From contig JAJFKR010000020.1 in assembly GCA_021773095.1 (NCBI GenBank), forward strand, positions 186,001 to 250,000: a DNA stretch of 64,000 nt. The letters run 5' to 3'. Both the position numbers and the translations under genes were made by a program. The stretch comes from Woeseiaceae bacterium (GTDB lineage: Bacteria; Pseudomonadota; Gammaproteobacteria; Steroidobacterales; Woeseiaceae). Shown here piece after piece: positions 27,746-36,792 of the stretch (position 1 is its first letter; each line of letters begins with the position of its first letter). The notes below the pieces were generated by a model that searched no databases, was not told the DNA's origin, and saw only the letters and a list, made by a program, of their open reading frames with translations.

Positions 27746-29080
27746 TTAAACTGCCCGGTGCTCTGCTTTCCAGGTAAATGAAATCAGGATCATGGCCAGA
27801 ACACAAGCGCCTGCGATGAGTGAAAACGCCGCATTCCACCCGGCGTTATCGAGCACATAGCCGATCACAATATTGGCACTCACCGCGCCACCCACGTATC
27901 CGAATAGACCGGTAAAACCAGCCGCCGTTCCAGCCGCTTTTTTTGGTGCAAGATCCAGCGCCTGCACACCGATCAGCATTATCGGGCCGTAAATAAAGAA
28001 GCCGATACCAATCAACATGGCGATATCAAGATTCGGATTTCCAACCGGGTTTTTCCAATAGATGAGCACGCAAACCAGAGTGAGTAGCAAATACGCTATC
28101 GACACCGGCGCTCGCCGACCGTTGAATACCTTATCGGACAACCAGCCGCAAATCAGCGTTCCGGGTATACCGGCGAACTCGTAAAATGCGTACGCCCATC
28201 CCGATTGCTCAAAAGAGAAATGTTTCACTTCGTTCAAATAGGTCGGCGCCCAGTCCAGCACGCCATAGCGAATAAAATAAACGAATGCGTTAGCCAGCGC
28301 GATGGTCCAAAGAAACTTATTGTTCAAGACATATTCGAAAAATATCGCCTTCGCCGACAATTCCTTCTCGTAGCTCTCGCCATACTCAAATGTTTTCGGG
28401 TAGTCGTTACGATGATTCTCGATCGTCGGCAATCCTTCAGACTGTGGCGTGTCACGAACCAACAGAAAGATCAGTACCGCGACGATCAGCGCGAAAAAAC
28501 CATGTACGTACAAAATTGAATGCCAGTCAGCGAACATCGCCATGGCGAGTATCGCGATCGGTCCAACCATCCCGCCACCAATATTATGGGCAACATTCCA
28601 AACCGCCATTTTGGTGCCACGTTCAGCGGGCGAAAACCAGTGCACCATCACACGACCGGACGGTGGCCAACCCATTCCCTGAAACCAGCCGTTCATTAGT
28701 AACAAGACAAACATGATGGTGACTGAGCTGGTGGCAACCGGCATCGTGCCCATAAAAATCATGATCAGCGCGGAGCACGTGAGCCCCAGGGTCATGAAAA
28801 CGCGTGCGTTACTTCTGTCCGATACATTGCCCATGAAAAACTTGGACAGACCGTACGCTATCGACACACCGGACAGGGCGATGCCCAGATCTGCTTTTGA
28901 ATAGCCCTGCTCGATCAGGTACGGCATCGCCAGTGTGAAGTTTTTCCGGACGAGATAGTAGCCGGCGTAGCCAAGGAATATCCCGGCAAATACTTGCAGG
29001 CGCAGTCGCTTATAGCCTGCATCGACCTTGTCTTCCGGCAGTGGCTTCTGATGGCCCGGTGGCCGAAGAAAACCGATCAT
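27746..29080 (-). CDS. glpT: Glycerol-3-phosphate antiporter-like MFS transporter
   Basis: A 12-helix major facilitator of the organophosphate:phosphate antiporter family (GlpT/UhpT/UhpC), 444 residues. The opening RLRLQVFAGIFLGYAGYYLV then RKNFTLAMPYLIEQGYSKA is the family signature including the conserved substrate-contact Arg. It overlaps the GlpQ-type phosphodiesterase gene by 4 bases, a coupling that recreates the glpTQ operon: the diesterase frees glycerol 3-phosphate from glycerophosphodiesters in the envelope and this transporter takes it up. A sensor-type UhpC is the alternative but is less likely with glpQ alongside. Confidence 0.88.
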   Translation of the reverse strand: MIGFLRPPGHQKPLPEDKVDAGYKRLRLQVFAGIFLGYAGYYLVRKNFTLAMPYLIEQGYSKADLGIALSGVSIAYGLSKFFMGNVSDRSNARVFMTLGLTCSALIMIFMGTMPVATSSVTIMFVLLLMNGWFQGMGWPPSGRVMVHWFSPAERGTKMAVWNVAHNIGGGMVGPIAILAMAMFADWHSILYVHGFFALIVAVLIFLLVRDTPQSEGLPTIENHRNDYPKTFEYGESYEKELSAKAIFFEYVLNNKFLWTIALANAFVYFIRYGVLDWAPTYLNEVKHFSFEQSGWAYAFYEFAGIPGTLICGWLSDKVFNGRRAPVSIAYLLLTLVCVLIYWKNPVGNPNLDIAMLIGIGFFIYGPIMLIGVQALDLAPKKAAGTAAGFTGLFGYVGGAVSANIVIGYVLDNAGWNAAFSLIAGACVLAMILISFTWKAEHRAV

Positions 29081-30129
29081 TTTCGGGACTCGACGAATCT
29101 CACTGTCAAGTCCGGAAAATCGGTAAAGACCCCGTCTACGCCAACTTCGTCAAAAAATATTCGCAAGAAGTCATCGTAGTCCTTCGCAAATGGGGGCATT
29201 TGATTGCGTTCACGTCGAAACGTATAGGGATGAACCTGTAACCCGGCCGCATGTGCAAGCTCAAGCAACCCGGTGACTTTGATGTTAGAGGCTGTTGATT
29301 CCGGTGCGACAAGCAAGGCGGCCGACGGTCCTATTCCATCGACGTAGGTCGCCAGCCTTTGCACGCCGGTATCGTTTAGCATCCAGCGATATTCCTCTTC
29401 GGTGCCCATTAATTGAATCAGCGGCAGATCCATGCCCAGTTCGGGCATCAGTTCACCGTGAATCCGTTGCAATTCGCTTGAATCGAAACACTGCAGGAAT
29501 ATTTTGTCCGACTTCTTTTCATAACCATACTGTTGCAGCACGCGTAGAGTCGCTTTCGCAATATCCTTGCCCTCGTCACGATGAAATGCCGGACTTTTTA
29601 TTTCCGGATACAATCCGACAGATTTTCCGGTCGATACATTCAGCCCCTGAATTAGTTCGATTTCGTCGGCAAGTGTATGTACACGAAACGACGACTTTCC
29701 CAGCGGAAAACGATCTTTGAAAACGGGTGTTGCATCACCGTCTTTCAAGGCGAAACGCTCGACGACTGAAAGTTGTTGAATCTCATCCAGAGTGAAATCG
29801 ATAACATAGTATCTGTTGTCATCTCGATGCCGGGCAGGAAATATCTCGGCAACATTGCTTACGGTGTCCAGATGACGGTCGTGCAAGACGACAAGCTCAT
29901 CGTCTTTGGTCATGACAAGGTCCTGCTCGATATAATCGGCACCCTGCGCATAGGCCATCGCCTTGGCGGCAATCGTGTGCTCTGGTAGATAGCCGCTGGC
30001 TCCGCGATGCGCGATAACCAGTTTTCTGGCGCCCGTTGTTGCAGCAGCTGCACTGGAATGATTTCCTGACGTTACGGTACAACCCGCTATGGACAACGCC
30101 ACGATAAGATATGAGAGTTTTGTAAGCAT
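29077..30129 (-). CDS. glpQ: Glycerophosphodiester phosphodiesterase
   Basis: Hydrolyses glycerophosphodiesters to glycerol 3-phosphate and an alcohol. The N-terminus has a lipoprotein signal with lipobox LSIAGC, so it is probably anchored to a membrane facing the periplasm. Catalytic landmarks: AHRGASGYLPEHT near 40-52, YIEQDLVMTKD with the metal acid residues, VLHDRHLD with the second His, and LYPEIKSP later. ATG 30129 is preferred over a TTG six codons upstream, although neither has a strong ribosome-binding site. Co-translated with glpT. About 350 residues, as for bacterial GlpQ. Confidence 0.92.
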   Translation of the reverse strand: MLTKLSYLIVALSIAGCTVTSGNHSSAAAATTGARKLVIAHRGASGYLPEHTIAAKAMAYAQGADYIEQDLVMTKDDELVVLHDRHLDTVSNVAEIFPARHRDDNRYYVIDFTLDEIQQLSVVERFALKDGDATPVFKDRFPLGKSSFRVHTLADEIELIQGLNVSTGKSVGLYPEIKSPAFHRDEGKDIAKATLRVLQQYGYEKKSDKIFLQCFDSSELQRIHGELMPELGMDLPLIQLMGTEEEYRWMLNDTGVQRLATYVDGIGPSAALLVAPESTASNIKVTGLLELAHAAGLQVHPYTFRRERNQMPPFAKDYDDFLRIFFDEVGVDGVFTDFPDLTVRFVESRK

Positions 30130-30250
30130 CTGGCCAGTATACGACAACTACGTGTGGGTAGAACGGCTCGGCCATGCGAACCGATGCGCTAATCTGTAGA
30201 CTAAGTGTACACAGGCACGATGAAGCCCCACCACATCAATGAGGTTTATA

Positions 30251-30985
30251 GTGAGTAAGAAAACCGACGACGCTGAGCCGGAAATCGATCTGGAGGAAAT
30301 CAGGGAGTTCTACGACGAGGTTTACTATTCCGGGGCCAGTGCTTCTGACACAGGTCGAATTCCCAGACACTATTTTCGTTTATTCAAACGGCTAAAAATA
30401 AGCCGTGGTGCCGATGTGCTGGACGTTGCGTGTGGCACCGGCGAGTGGCTCGAAGCCTGCGCGGGCGAGAATTGCCGCGTTTCGGGTGTTGATCTGTCTG
30501 CAAAGGCGATTACTGTTTGTCGCGAGCGGCTGCCACAGGGTAAATTTTACGCTCAGCCGGCTGAAACCCTGCCTTTCGACGACGATAGTTTTGATGTGGT
30601 CACCTGCCTTGGCTCGCTGGAACATTTTGTCGACCCGATCAGCAGCTTGCAGGAGATGGCGCGAGTGGCCAGGGCGGACGCCAAGATCGTCATCCTGGTA
30701 CCCAACAAGGACTTTCTAACCCGCAAGCTGGGCCTGTTCGGTGGAACCTACCAGGTCGACGCCAAGGAAGTTGTAAGGACTCTGGAAGAGTGGGATGCAC
30801 TGTTTGTTGCAGGCGGATTGTCGGTGGCTGAGCGATGGAAGGATTTACATGTCCTCACTTTTGACTGGATCAGGAAGGGCAAGGTTTACATGTGGCCGTT
30901 TCGTGCCTTACAAGCCCTTCTCCTGGCGATCTGGCCATTGCGATGGCAGTACCAGGTGTATCACCGCTGTGTTGTTAGTTCCTAG
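30251..30985 (+). CDS. Class I SAM-dependent methyltransferase
   Basis: A 244-residue Rossmann-type methyltransferase: VLDVACGTGEWLEA near 56 is motif I, GVDLSAKAI the acidic motif after strand 2, FDVVTCLGSLEHF motif II. The C-terminal part has a hydrophobic, Trp-rich stretch (WPFRALQALLLAIWPLRWQY) suggesting membrane association. A GTG at 30251 with GAGG 7 bases upstream is preferred to the unsupported ATG at 30239. Its 3' end overlaps the stop of the convergent glycosyltransferase. Being at the edge of the phosphoramidate-like island, it could O-methylate a glycan or the phosphoramidate, as methyltransferases do in the C. jejuni capsule; that is inference. Confidence 0.82.
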   Translation: MSKKTDDAEPEIDLEEIREFYDEVYYSGASASDTGRIPRHYFRLFKRLKISRGADVLDVACGTGEWLEACAGENCRVSGVDLSAKAITVCRERLPQGKFYAQPAETLPFDDDSFDVVTCLGSLEHFVDPISSLQEMARVARADAKIVILVPNKDFLTRKLGLFGGTYQVDAKEVVRTLEEWDALFVAGGLSVAERWKDLHVLTFDWIRKGKVYMWPFRALQALLLAIWPLRWQYQVYHRCVVSS

Positions 30986-31761
30986 TGGGACATCCTGAGC
31001 AAACGAGCGATCGGCAACCGTAACAGCTTGCCGAGCCAGGTAAGATACGCGCGAGCGGGTCCGTATCGCTCACAACGGCTCAACACTTCACGTTGTTCAC
31101 GCAGGCGCGCGCGAACGTTTTGCCGACTCACTCCAGCCATTTCGACCACAATGCTGGTTGAGTCTGCGTGGAGAGTTCGCAGGTCCCGGGGCAAGCGCAG
31201 TAGAAAATCCAGGTCGCCGGTGATGCGGTAATGCGTATCGAACAAACCGTAACTCTGAAATAAAGATCGCCGGTGCAACAGTCCCGGGTGACACACAATT
31301 ATCCTTGGACCAACGCGTTTGTAGTCCCATGCAGAGCCAAAAGTAAATGATTTTTCGGTATCCGAGTTGAAGAACAAGCCGCGCGACGTCACGATATCGT
31401 ATTCATGGCTGCCAATGGCCGTGAAGATTCGTGCCAGGGAACCGGGATCAGCCCACGCGTCATCGGCACCGATAAAGCAAACGTACTCACCACGTGCTCG
31501 CTGTAATGCCTGGTTCCACGCATCGTAGATGCCATCATCCTGTTCGCTTTGCCACCATGCAATGTGCTGCTCGTATTTGTTGATCAAATCAACCGTACCG
31601 TCGCTGGAAGCACCGTCGGCAAGCAACAATTCCCAGTCAGTGAACTCTTGCTCGATAATCGATTGCAGGCAGCGCTCCAGGGTGGACTCAGCCTGCCAGG
31701 TCGCGAGAATTATCGAAAGTCGAGGTGTGGCCTCAGGGTTTGATCTGTTGACTGCTGTCAC
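30982..31761 (-). CDS. Family 2 glycosyltransferase
   Basis: A 259-residue GT-A fold enzyme: LSIILATWQAESTLERCLQS near 15-34, LLADGASSDGT near 45, DDGIYDAWNQALQRARGEYV near 75 and the DAD-type metal site in FIGADDAWAD near 95. Such enzymes transfer a sugar to a growing surface glycan at the cytoplasmic face. It is on the strand opposite to the main operon and shares its end with the convergent methyltransferase. The 343-base gap upstream separates it from the divergent phosphoramidate-like operon. Donor and acceptor are unknown. Confidence 0.9.
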   Translation of the reverse strand: MTAVNRSNPEATPRLSIILATWQAESTLERCLQSIIEQEFTDWELLLADGASSDGTVDLINKYEQHIAWWQSEQDDGIYDAWNQALQRARGEYVCFIGADDAWADPGSLARIFTAIGSHEYDIVTSRGLFFNSDTEKSFTFGSAWDYKRVGPRIIVCHPGLLHRRSLFQSYGLFDTHYRITGDLDFLLRLPRDLRTLHADSTSIVVEMAGVSRQNVRARLREQREVLSRCERYGPARAYLTWLGKLLRLPIARLLRMSH

Positions 31762-32104
31762 CAGAAACTCCGATCAACATATCTCGTGTTTGCCATTCCA
31801 ATAACCCCATACGCAGTAGCCAGCGTTACAAATTCGGTCGATTAGTTCGGTGAAAAGCAGCCGCTATCAATTTTCTGTTCTCTAAGTGCTCGCTATGCTT
31901 TTAAACCAGAGCTATATCCGTCCCAAAGGCACTAACGGCTCACAGCCACCAAGATATTCCGGTCGATCTGCTCGACGAGGAGACGCGATCGTAAATCCAA
32001 TTCTAGTGATTCTGTGAACCACGTCGTTTGCGCCGAAGAGGGGCTTACATTACCATAACGCAACGTTTGCAGATGGCTCCCGCCGCTTTGATTTAGGAAC
32101 CCTG
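31762..32104. other. Intergenic region with divergent promoters
   Basis: A 343-base stretch between the divergent glycosyltransferase and the start of the polysaccharide operon. I find no plausible gene in it, no JUMPstart/ops element and no clear hairpin. It must contain the promoter of the 10-kb operon. AGGAA at 32095-32099 is the ribosome-binding site of the first gene. Base composition is visibly more AT-rich around 31840-31920 than in the flanking genes. Confidence 0.6.
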
Positions 32105-32332
32105 GTGAAACCCAACTACTTGTTTGTAGCAGTAATTTTGGCGCTATTGTCGTGGCCGGCTCACGCCTATATCGACCCTGGTTCCGGCAGCGCAATCATG
32201 GGCGCTATTGTCGGGTTTATCGTTGCTATCAGCCTCGCACTGAAGACCTACTGGTACAAGCTCAAAGCTTTGTTCACTGGCGCCGATAAGACGCAACCGC
32301 CTTCTGAGAATCAAACCCAGATCGACGAGTAA
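32105..32332 (+). CDS. Small exported membrane protein of polysaccharide clusters
   Basis: A 75-residue protein with a signal peptide (LFVAVILALLSWPAHA) followed by YIDPGSGSAIMGAIVG and a membrane helix, then a basic YWYKLK segment and a polar, charged C-terminus. The mature start AYIDPGSGS recurs, as I remember it, in short proteins encoded in exopolysaccharide and PEP-type clusters, but I know no function. It begins with GTG, with AGGAA 5 bases before it, and its stop is one base from the next gene's start. It is the first gene of the operon. Confidence 0.78.
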   Translation: MKPNYLFVAVILALLSWPAHAYIDPGSGSAIMGAIVGFIVAISLALKTYWYKLKALFTGADKTQPPSENQTQIDE

Positions 32333-32333
32333 A

Positions 32334-35300
32334 TTGCGCGTTGGCAAAATTGATGTATTCCTTCTAGGCGCTGGTCGACCAGCGAGGGGCTTTCGCCCGT
32401 CTGCGCTTAAACACATCAACCCGGCAACCTGTGCGCTCGACTGGCAGCAGAGAGCATTTTGCGACGCGGTCGACGAACCGAATATCCATTTTCTGGGCGG
32501 TTATCAGGTTCAGTCCGTCATGGACAAATATCCGCAGCTCAACTTTACTGTTGTTGCGGATTGGTCGAAACGATCAATATTGCATACGCTGCTCGCGGCG
32601 CCGTTTCGTGATGATCCAGCGATCGTCAGCTATTCGGATACCGTATTCAGGCCACACGTTATCCATCAAATGCTCGACGTTGCTGCTGACGTCGTGGTTT
32701 GCATTGATTCGCAATGGCGGCGACGTTACGAAGAACGAAGCAATGAGGACCTCAAGTCTGCTGAGACAATCGATCTTGCAGATCACGAAAGCAGGAATCT
32801 GCAGGTAGACCCGCATAACTCGACGGTCGAATTTACAGGGCTGATGCTGTTGCGACAATCTGCAATTAGCCGCTTGCTCAGGGCAGACGAAGCAGCGATC
32901 GGTGACGATCTTGTCGATGCAATTGACTACCTTCTGGGTCGGGGTCTGGCGGTCGAATTTGTCGACGCGCGTTGCGAATGGGCTGAATTTAATGAGCCTG
33001 CAGACATTGCAAGATTCGTACTCGGTACCAAAGCAGAAACGCTGGCTCGCCTGGAGAACGTCGTCACAAAATCGGAGATCGGTCGCCAGGTGACGTTTTC
33101 GGTGAACGATTGGATGCGTGCGAAATCACAGGTTTTTGGCCGGATAAATGAGATGTTCCCCAAGACCCGCCTGATCGTTCGCAGCAGCGCCAAGTCGGAG
33201 GACGGTTGGGATGGGTCGCTTGCCGGCAGTCATGACAGCATATTGGACGTGCCAAGCAATGAGCCGGAGCGGATCTACGATGCGGTTGAAAGCGTCATCG
33301 ACTCATATTCCCGGCAAGGCGAAGACGACCAGGTGCTGGTACAGGAACTTCTGGGCGATGTGGTCTGTTCAGGCGTGGTCTTCACTCGCGTATTGGAGAC
33401 CGGTGCGCCTTACTACCGCATCAATTTTGACGACGAGACCCCGTCGACCGAGTCGGTAACCAGTGGTTCGGGACATTCATTGCGTACCGTGCTCGTTTCC
33501 CGTCGACGCCCAGAAGACGTCCGCAATGTGGAGCCGTCCTTGTGTGGCTTACTGGACGCTGTAACGGAACTCGAAGAATTGCTTGGCTATGACAAGCTGG
33601 ATATCGAATTTGCTGTCGACAGGCATGACAAAGTTCATATTTTTCAGGTCAGGCCAATCACGGTAGATCATAGTGAGTTTGAAGCCGAAGATGCAGAGAT
33701 TTTCGAGTCGCTCGAGAGCGACGGCAAACGATTTGACGAATTGCAGGCGTGCAACCCGTTCACAGCCGGAGATCGGACGATATTCGGCGTCATGCCAGAC
33801 TGGAATCCGGCCGAAATAATCGGCACACGACCAAGCCCATTGGCATACAGCTTGTATCGGTATCTGATTACCGACGAAATATGGGCTACCCAACGTGCGC
33901 AATTCGGCTATCGGGACGTGCGACCGCATAACCTTATAGTCAGTTTTTCGGGACAGCCATACGTCGATATTCGTGCAAGTTTGAATTCTTTCATACCGGC
34001 CAGCATCGCAACCGATACGGCGAACCGGCTGGTTGATGCTTACATCGAATATCTCGTCGGCAATCCTGATTTGCACGACAAGCTGGAATTTGGAGTCGCT
34101 TTGACTGTTCTCAGCCCTTGTTTCAGGAGCAACGCGGAGTTGCGTTTAGCGAAGAAAAGTCAGCGCGATTGCGACGATATTGACGCACTGGAAGCGGGGT
34201 TGAGGGAGATAACGAATCGGGCTTTAAAGCGCCTCGATAGTGACATCGCAGCAATTCAAGAGCTCGCGCGGCGTCGCGAACTGATTGAGTCGACGGCAAT
34301 GCCGGACTTACAGAAGGCGATCGTGTTGCTGGAGGATTGTCGAAACCTGGGCACACTGGCATTTGCACATGCAGCGCGAGCGGGGTTTATGGCGACAACA
34401 TTTCTGAATGATTTTGTCACGATCGGCGTTCTGACCGAAGAACAACGACAGCATTTCCTGCTGGGAGTCGCAACCGTCACTGCGGAATTTGAAGAAGATC
34501 TGATCAAATTGCAAAACGCAGAAATCTCAATGCAAGCGTTTGTCGATCGATACGGACATTTAAGGCCCGGGACGTATGACATCACTGTACCGTCTTATCG
34601 TGAGGATGCGGATAGATACTTTCTAAGTGGCGGACGTTCGAACGATGGTGGCCAGACAGTCGCTGCCGTCACTCGTCCGGCGCCGTTTGCACCGGACTCT
34701 GAGCTTTGTGATGGCGTAAAGGAGGTACTCAAGAATCTAGGCATCAAGTGCGATCCGCTCGCACTTTTTGCTTATATTAAAGATGCGATTCGCATGCGCG
34801 AAGAGGTCAAATTTATTTTTACCAAAAACCTCAGTCGCGCACTGGACCTATTCGTGAGTTACGGAAAAGACAACGAGATTTCACGCACCGATCTCGCACA
34901 ATTGACCTATGACGATTTCAAAAGCGTTCAAAATGGGGCGACGGACAGGGCCGATCTCGTTGCCAGTATCCAGAACAGGAAACGGACGACGCGAATCAGC
35001 CAGATGGTCGAGTTGCCGGAGTTGATTGTCGGCGTTTGCGATATGTACTGTTTTGAGCGACGGCGCGCACAGCCGAACTTTGTTACGTCCAAAGCGATCG
35101 AGGCGCCATGCCAACATTTGAGCGCGGGCGGCAACGTTGATCTCAAGGGAAAAATTCTCTTCATTTCGCAGGCAGATCCCGGCTACGATTGGATATTCGT
35201 GCACGGCATTGCCGGTTTGGTCACCCAATACGGCGGTGCAAATTCGCATATGGCGATTCGGTCCGCAGAATTGGGATTGCCAGCGGCGATAGGGGTTGGC

Positions 35301-35381
35301 GACAGGCTCTTCGAAAGCCTCATACGTAGCCGACGAGTACGCCTTGACTGCAAGGCACGGACGATCGAAGTGACCGCATGA
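32334..35381 (+). CDS. Glutamine kinase-like PEP-synthase fusion with N-terminal nucleotidyltransferase domain
   Basis: A three-part protein of 1015 residues. Residues 1 to about 240 are a LicC-type nucleotidyltransferase domain with a degenerate loop (LGAGRPARGF). About 245-450 is a PEP-synthase-type ATP-grasp domain: LIVRSSAKSEDGWDGSLAGS near 279-298, VLVQELLGDVVCSGVVFT near 336-353 and IFQVRPIT near 435. Then a long helical linker including MPDWNPAEIIGTRPSPLAYS, and at the C-terminus a phosphohistidine swivel domain with His972 in GGANSHMAIRSAELGLPAAI. This layout and its neighbours match Campylobacter jejuni Cj1418, the L-glutamine kinase that phosphorylates the amide nitrogen of glutamine. 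Start is TTG one base after the preceding stop. Pyruvate/PEP chemistry is the alternative. Confidence 0.8.
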   Translation: MRVGKIDVFLLGAGRPARGFRPSALKHINPATCALDWQQRAFCDAVDEPNIHFLGGYQVQSVMDKYPQLNFTVVADWSKRSILHTLLAAPFRDDPAIVSYSDTVFRPHVIHQMLDVAADVVVCIDSQWRRRYEERSNEDLKSAETIDLADHESRNLQVDPHNSTVEFTGLMLLRQSAISRLLRADEAAIGDDLVDAIDYLLGRGLAVEFVDARCEWAEFNEPADIARFVLGTKAETLARLENVVTKSEIGRQVTFSVNDWMRAKSQVFGRINEMFPKTRLIVRSSAKSEDGWDGSLAGSHDSILDVPSNEPERIYDAVESVIDSYSRQGEDDQVLVQELLGDVVCSGVVFTRVLETGAPYYRINFDDETPSTESVTSGSGHSLRTVLVSRRRPEDVRNVEPSLCGLLDAVTELEELLGYDKLDIEFAVDRHDKVHIFQVRPITVDHSEFEAEDAEIFESLESDGKRFDELQACNPFTAGDRTIFGVMPDWNPAEIIGTRPSPLAYSLYRYLITDEIWATQRAQFGYRDVRPHNLIVSFSGQPYVDIRASLNSFIPASIATDTANRLVDAYIEYLVGNPDLHDKLEFGVALTVLSPCFRSNAELRLAKKSQRDCDDIDALEAGLREITNRALKRLDSDIAAIQELARRRELIESTAMPDLQKAIVLLEDCRNLGTLAFAHAARAGFMATTFLNDFVTIGVLTEEQRQHFLLGVATVTAEFEEDLIKLQNAEISMQAFVDRYGHLRPGTYDITVPSYREDADRYFLSGGRSNDGGQTVAAVTRPAPFAPDSELCDGVKEVLKNLGIKCDPLALFAYIKDAIRMREEVKFIFTKNLSRALDLFVSYGKDNEISRTDLAQLTYDDFKSVQNGATDRADLVASIQNRKRTTRISQMVELPELIVGVCDMYCFERRRAQPNFVTSKAIEAPCQHLSAGGNVDLKGKILFISQADPGYDWIFVHGIAGLVTQYGGANSHMAIRSAELGLPAAIGVGDRLFESLIRSRRVRLDCKARTIEVTA

Positions 35382-36013
35382 ATAAACTCGCCATTAGTCA
35401 GCGCGTCGACGAGCACAAAGCCTATGGTGAACGTCGCGATGGCCTGGATCAGCGCTGGTTCGAGTTCGCCGACAGACTGGGGTGCGCTCCGATACCGTTG
35501 CCGAATATACAAGCGGACAAGGTTGACGCCTATCTAGACACCATCGAGCCCGACGTGATCATTCTTAGCGGCGGGAATACTCTGCTGGTGCAGCTCGAAA
35601 ATGCAGATGATATTGCGCCCGAGCGAGATCAGTTCGAAGCGGCATTGCTCACGTGGGGGCTTGCCAACAAAAAGCCGGTGCTTGGTGTATGTCGCGGAAT
35701 GCAGTTCATTAACCAATTTTTTGGTGGATCAACGTGTGAACTGAGCGGACACGTTGCTTGCCGCCACCGCGTATCTTTTGCCGGAGATATGTCGGATGCC
35801 GAACCAATGGATGTAAATAGTTTTCACAATTGGGGAATCAAGCTGGAACAGCTCGGCATTGAGCTTTCCCAGCTGGCGATCGCCGCGGACGGTACGGTCG
35901 AGGCGCTGTCGCATGCGACACAAAAGGTTGCAGGCATCATGTGGCATCCGGAAAGAGAAGACCCGTTTGCTGAGGCGGATCTGACGCTAGTGCGTCGTCT
36001 GCTGGAATTGTGA
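35378..36013 (+). CDS. Class I amidotransferase-like hydrolase, probable gamma-glutamyl-CDP-amidate hydrolase
   Basis: A 211-residue class I glutamine amidotransferase-fold hydrolase of the PuuD-like (gamma-glutamyl) group. The triad is intact: Cys105 in VLGVCRGMQF, His190 and Glu192 in MWHPERE. Free-standing enzymes of this type cleave gamma-glutamyl bonds. In C. jejuni the equivalent, Cj1417, removes glutamate from gamma-glutamyl-CDP-amidate to leave cytidine diphosphoramidate. It overlaps the kinase by 4 bases (ATGA) and the cytidylyltransferase by 4, exactly between the two enzymes that would make its substrate. PuuD-type putrescine catabolism is the generic alternative but no other put genes are present. 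Confidence 0.82.
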   Translation: MNKLAISQRVDEHKAYGERRDGLDQRWFEFADRLGCAPIPLPNIQADKVDAYLDTIEPDVIILSGGNTLLVQLENADDIAPERDQFEAALLTWGLANKKPVLGVCRGMQFINQFFGGSTCELSGHVACRHRVSFAGDMSDAEPMDVNSFHNWGIKLEQLGIELSQLAIAADGTVEALSHATQKVAGIMWHPEREDPFAEADLTLVRRLLEL

Positions 36014-36792
36014 AAGCGCTGGTCCTTGCGGCGGGCCAGGGAAGCCGGCTTCGACCGTTAACCAATGACCGGCCGAAAAGCATGGTGGAGCTGTTGGGCC
36101 GCTCTCTCCTCGCAAGGCAAGCGGACACGTTCGCAAACTGCGGTATCAAAGACGTTGCTGTTGTCGGTGGCTTCAAGATTGAGCAGATTCGCGCAGCTGG
36201 CTTTCGGTGTTTTGAAAATAATCGCTTCGAGTCGACCAATATGGTCGAGTCCCTGTTCGCCGCGCGTGAATTCATCACCGGCCCGGATGACCTGATCATC
36301 AGTTACGGCGACATAGTCTATGAGTCTAGGAGTCTCAGCCAGTTGATGGCGGCCGAGTCCGATGTTTGTCTGATGGTGGACGGGAATTGGCGCGACTATT
36401 GGAGCCAGCGACTGGACGACCCGTTGAGCGATGCAGAAACATTGAAGTTTAAGGACGGCGACCTTATTGCCGAAGTCGGAAAGAAACCCACGTCGTACGA
36501 TCAAATTGAGGCCCAATACACTGGATTGATCAAAATTTGCGGCGGCGCATTAAGCGCCTTTTGCCAGTTCTACGACCAGCTGGAGCGTGCCGCTACCTAC
36601 GACGGTCAGTCTTTTGAGAATATGTATATGACCAGCTTCCTGCAGCTGTTGATCGACGCCGGCTGGCCGGTGCAAGGTGTGCTAGTGGAGGGTGGCTGGC
36701 TGGAGGTGGATACGGTGTCTGATCTCGAGCTGTACGAGCGCCTTGCCGAGTCGGGTGATTTGGACGCGTATTGCAAACTGGAACGATACTAG
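36010..36792 (+). CDS. LicC-like cytidylyltransferase, probable CTP:phosphoglutamine cytidylyltransferase
   Basis: A 260-residue NTP-transferase. Intact catalytic features: VLAAGQGSRLRPLT at 5-18, Lys23 in RPKSM, the STNMVESL segment near 75-82 that reads as the LicC-type N-x-x-x-S-L contact, and Asp101 in ISYGDIVY. Members use CTP with phosphocholine, phosphoethanolamine-like or related phosphorylated compounds. In C. jejuni the homologous position is held by Cj1416, which couples CTP to L-glutamine phosphate. The start is GTG overlapping the previous stop. Its D-x-x-W-R and S-A-E-T segments also occur in the N-terminal domain of the kinase two genes upstream. Phosphocholine is the main alternative substrate. 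Confidence 0.8.
   Translation: MKALVLAAGQGSRLRPLTNDRPKSMVELLGRSLLARQADTFANCGIKDVAVVGGFKIEQIRAAGFRCFENNRFESTNMVESLFAAREFITGPDDLIISYGDIVYESRSLSQLMAAESDVCLMVDGNWRDYWSQRLDDPLSDAETLKFKDGDLIAEVGKKPTSYDQIEAQYTGLIKICGGALSAFCQFYDQLERAATYDGQSFENMYMTSFLQLLIDAGWPVQGVLVEGGWLEVDTVSDLELYERLAESGDLDAYCKLERY

Noticed and set aside
31932..32195. Minus-strand open frame before the operon start
   Set aside because: Overlaps the signal-peptide-coding start of the small YIDPG protein, has no ribosome-binding site and has a composition like random translation.
32334..35381. Simple annotation as phosphoenolpyruvate synthase (PpsA)
   Set aside because: The domain order, N-terminal nucleotidyltransferase, lack of the PEP-binding TIM-barrel domain and the neighbours point to a glutamine kinase-like enzyme instead.
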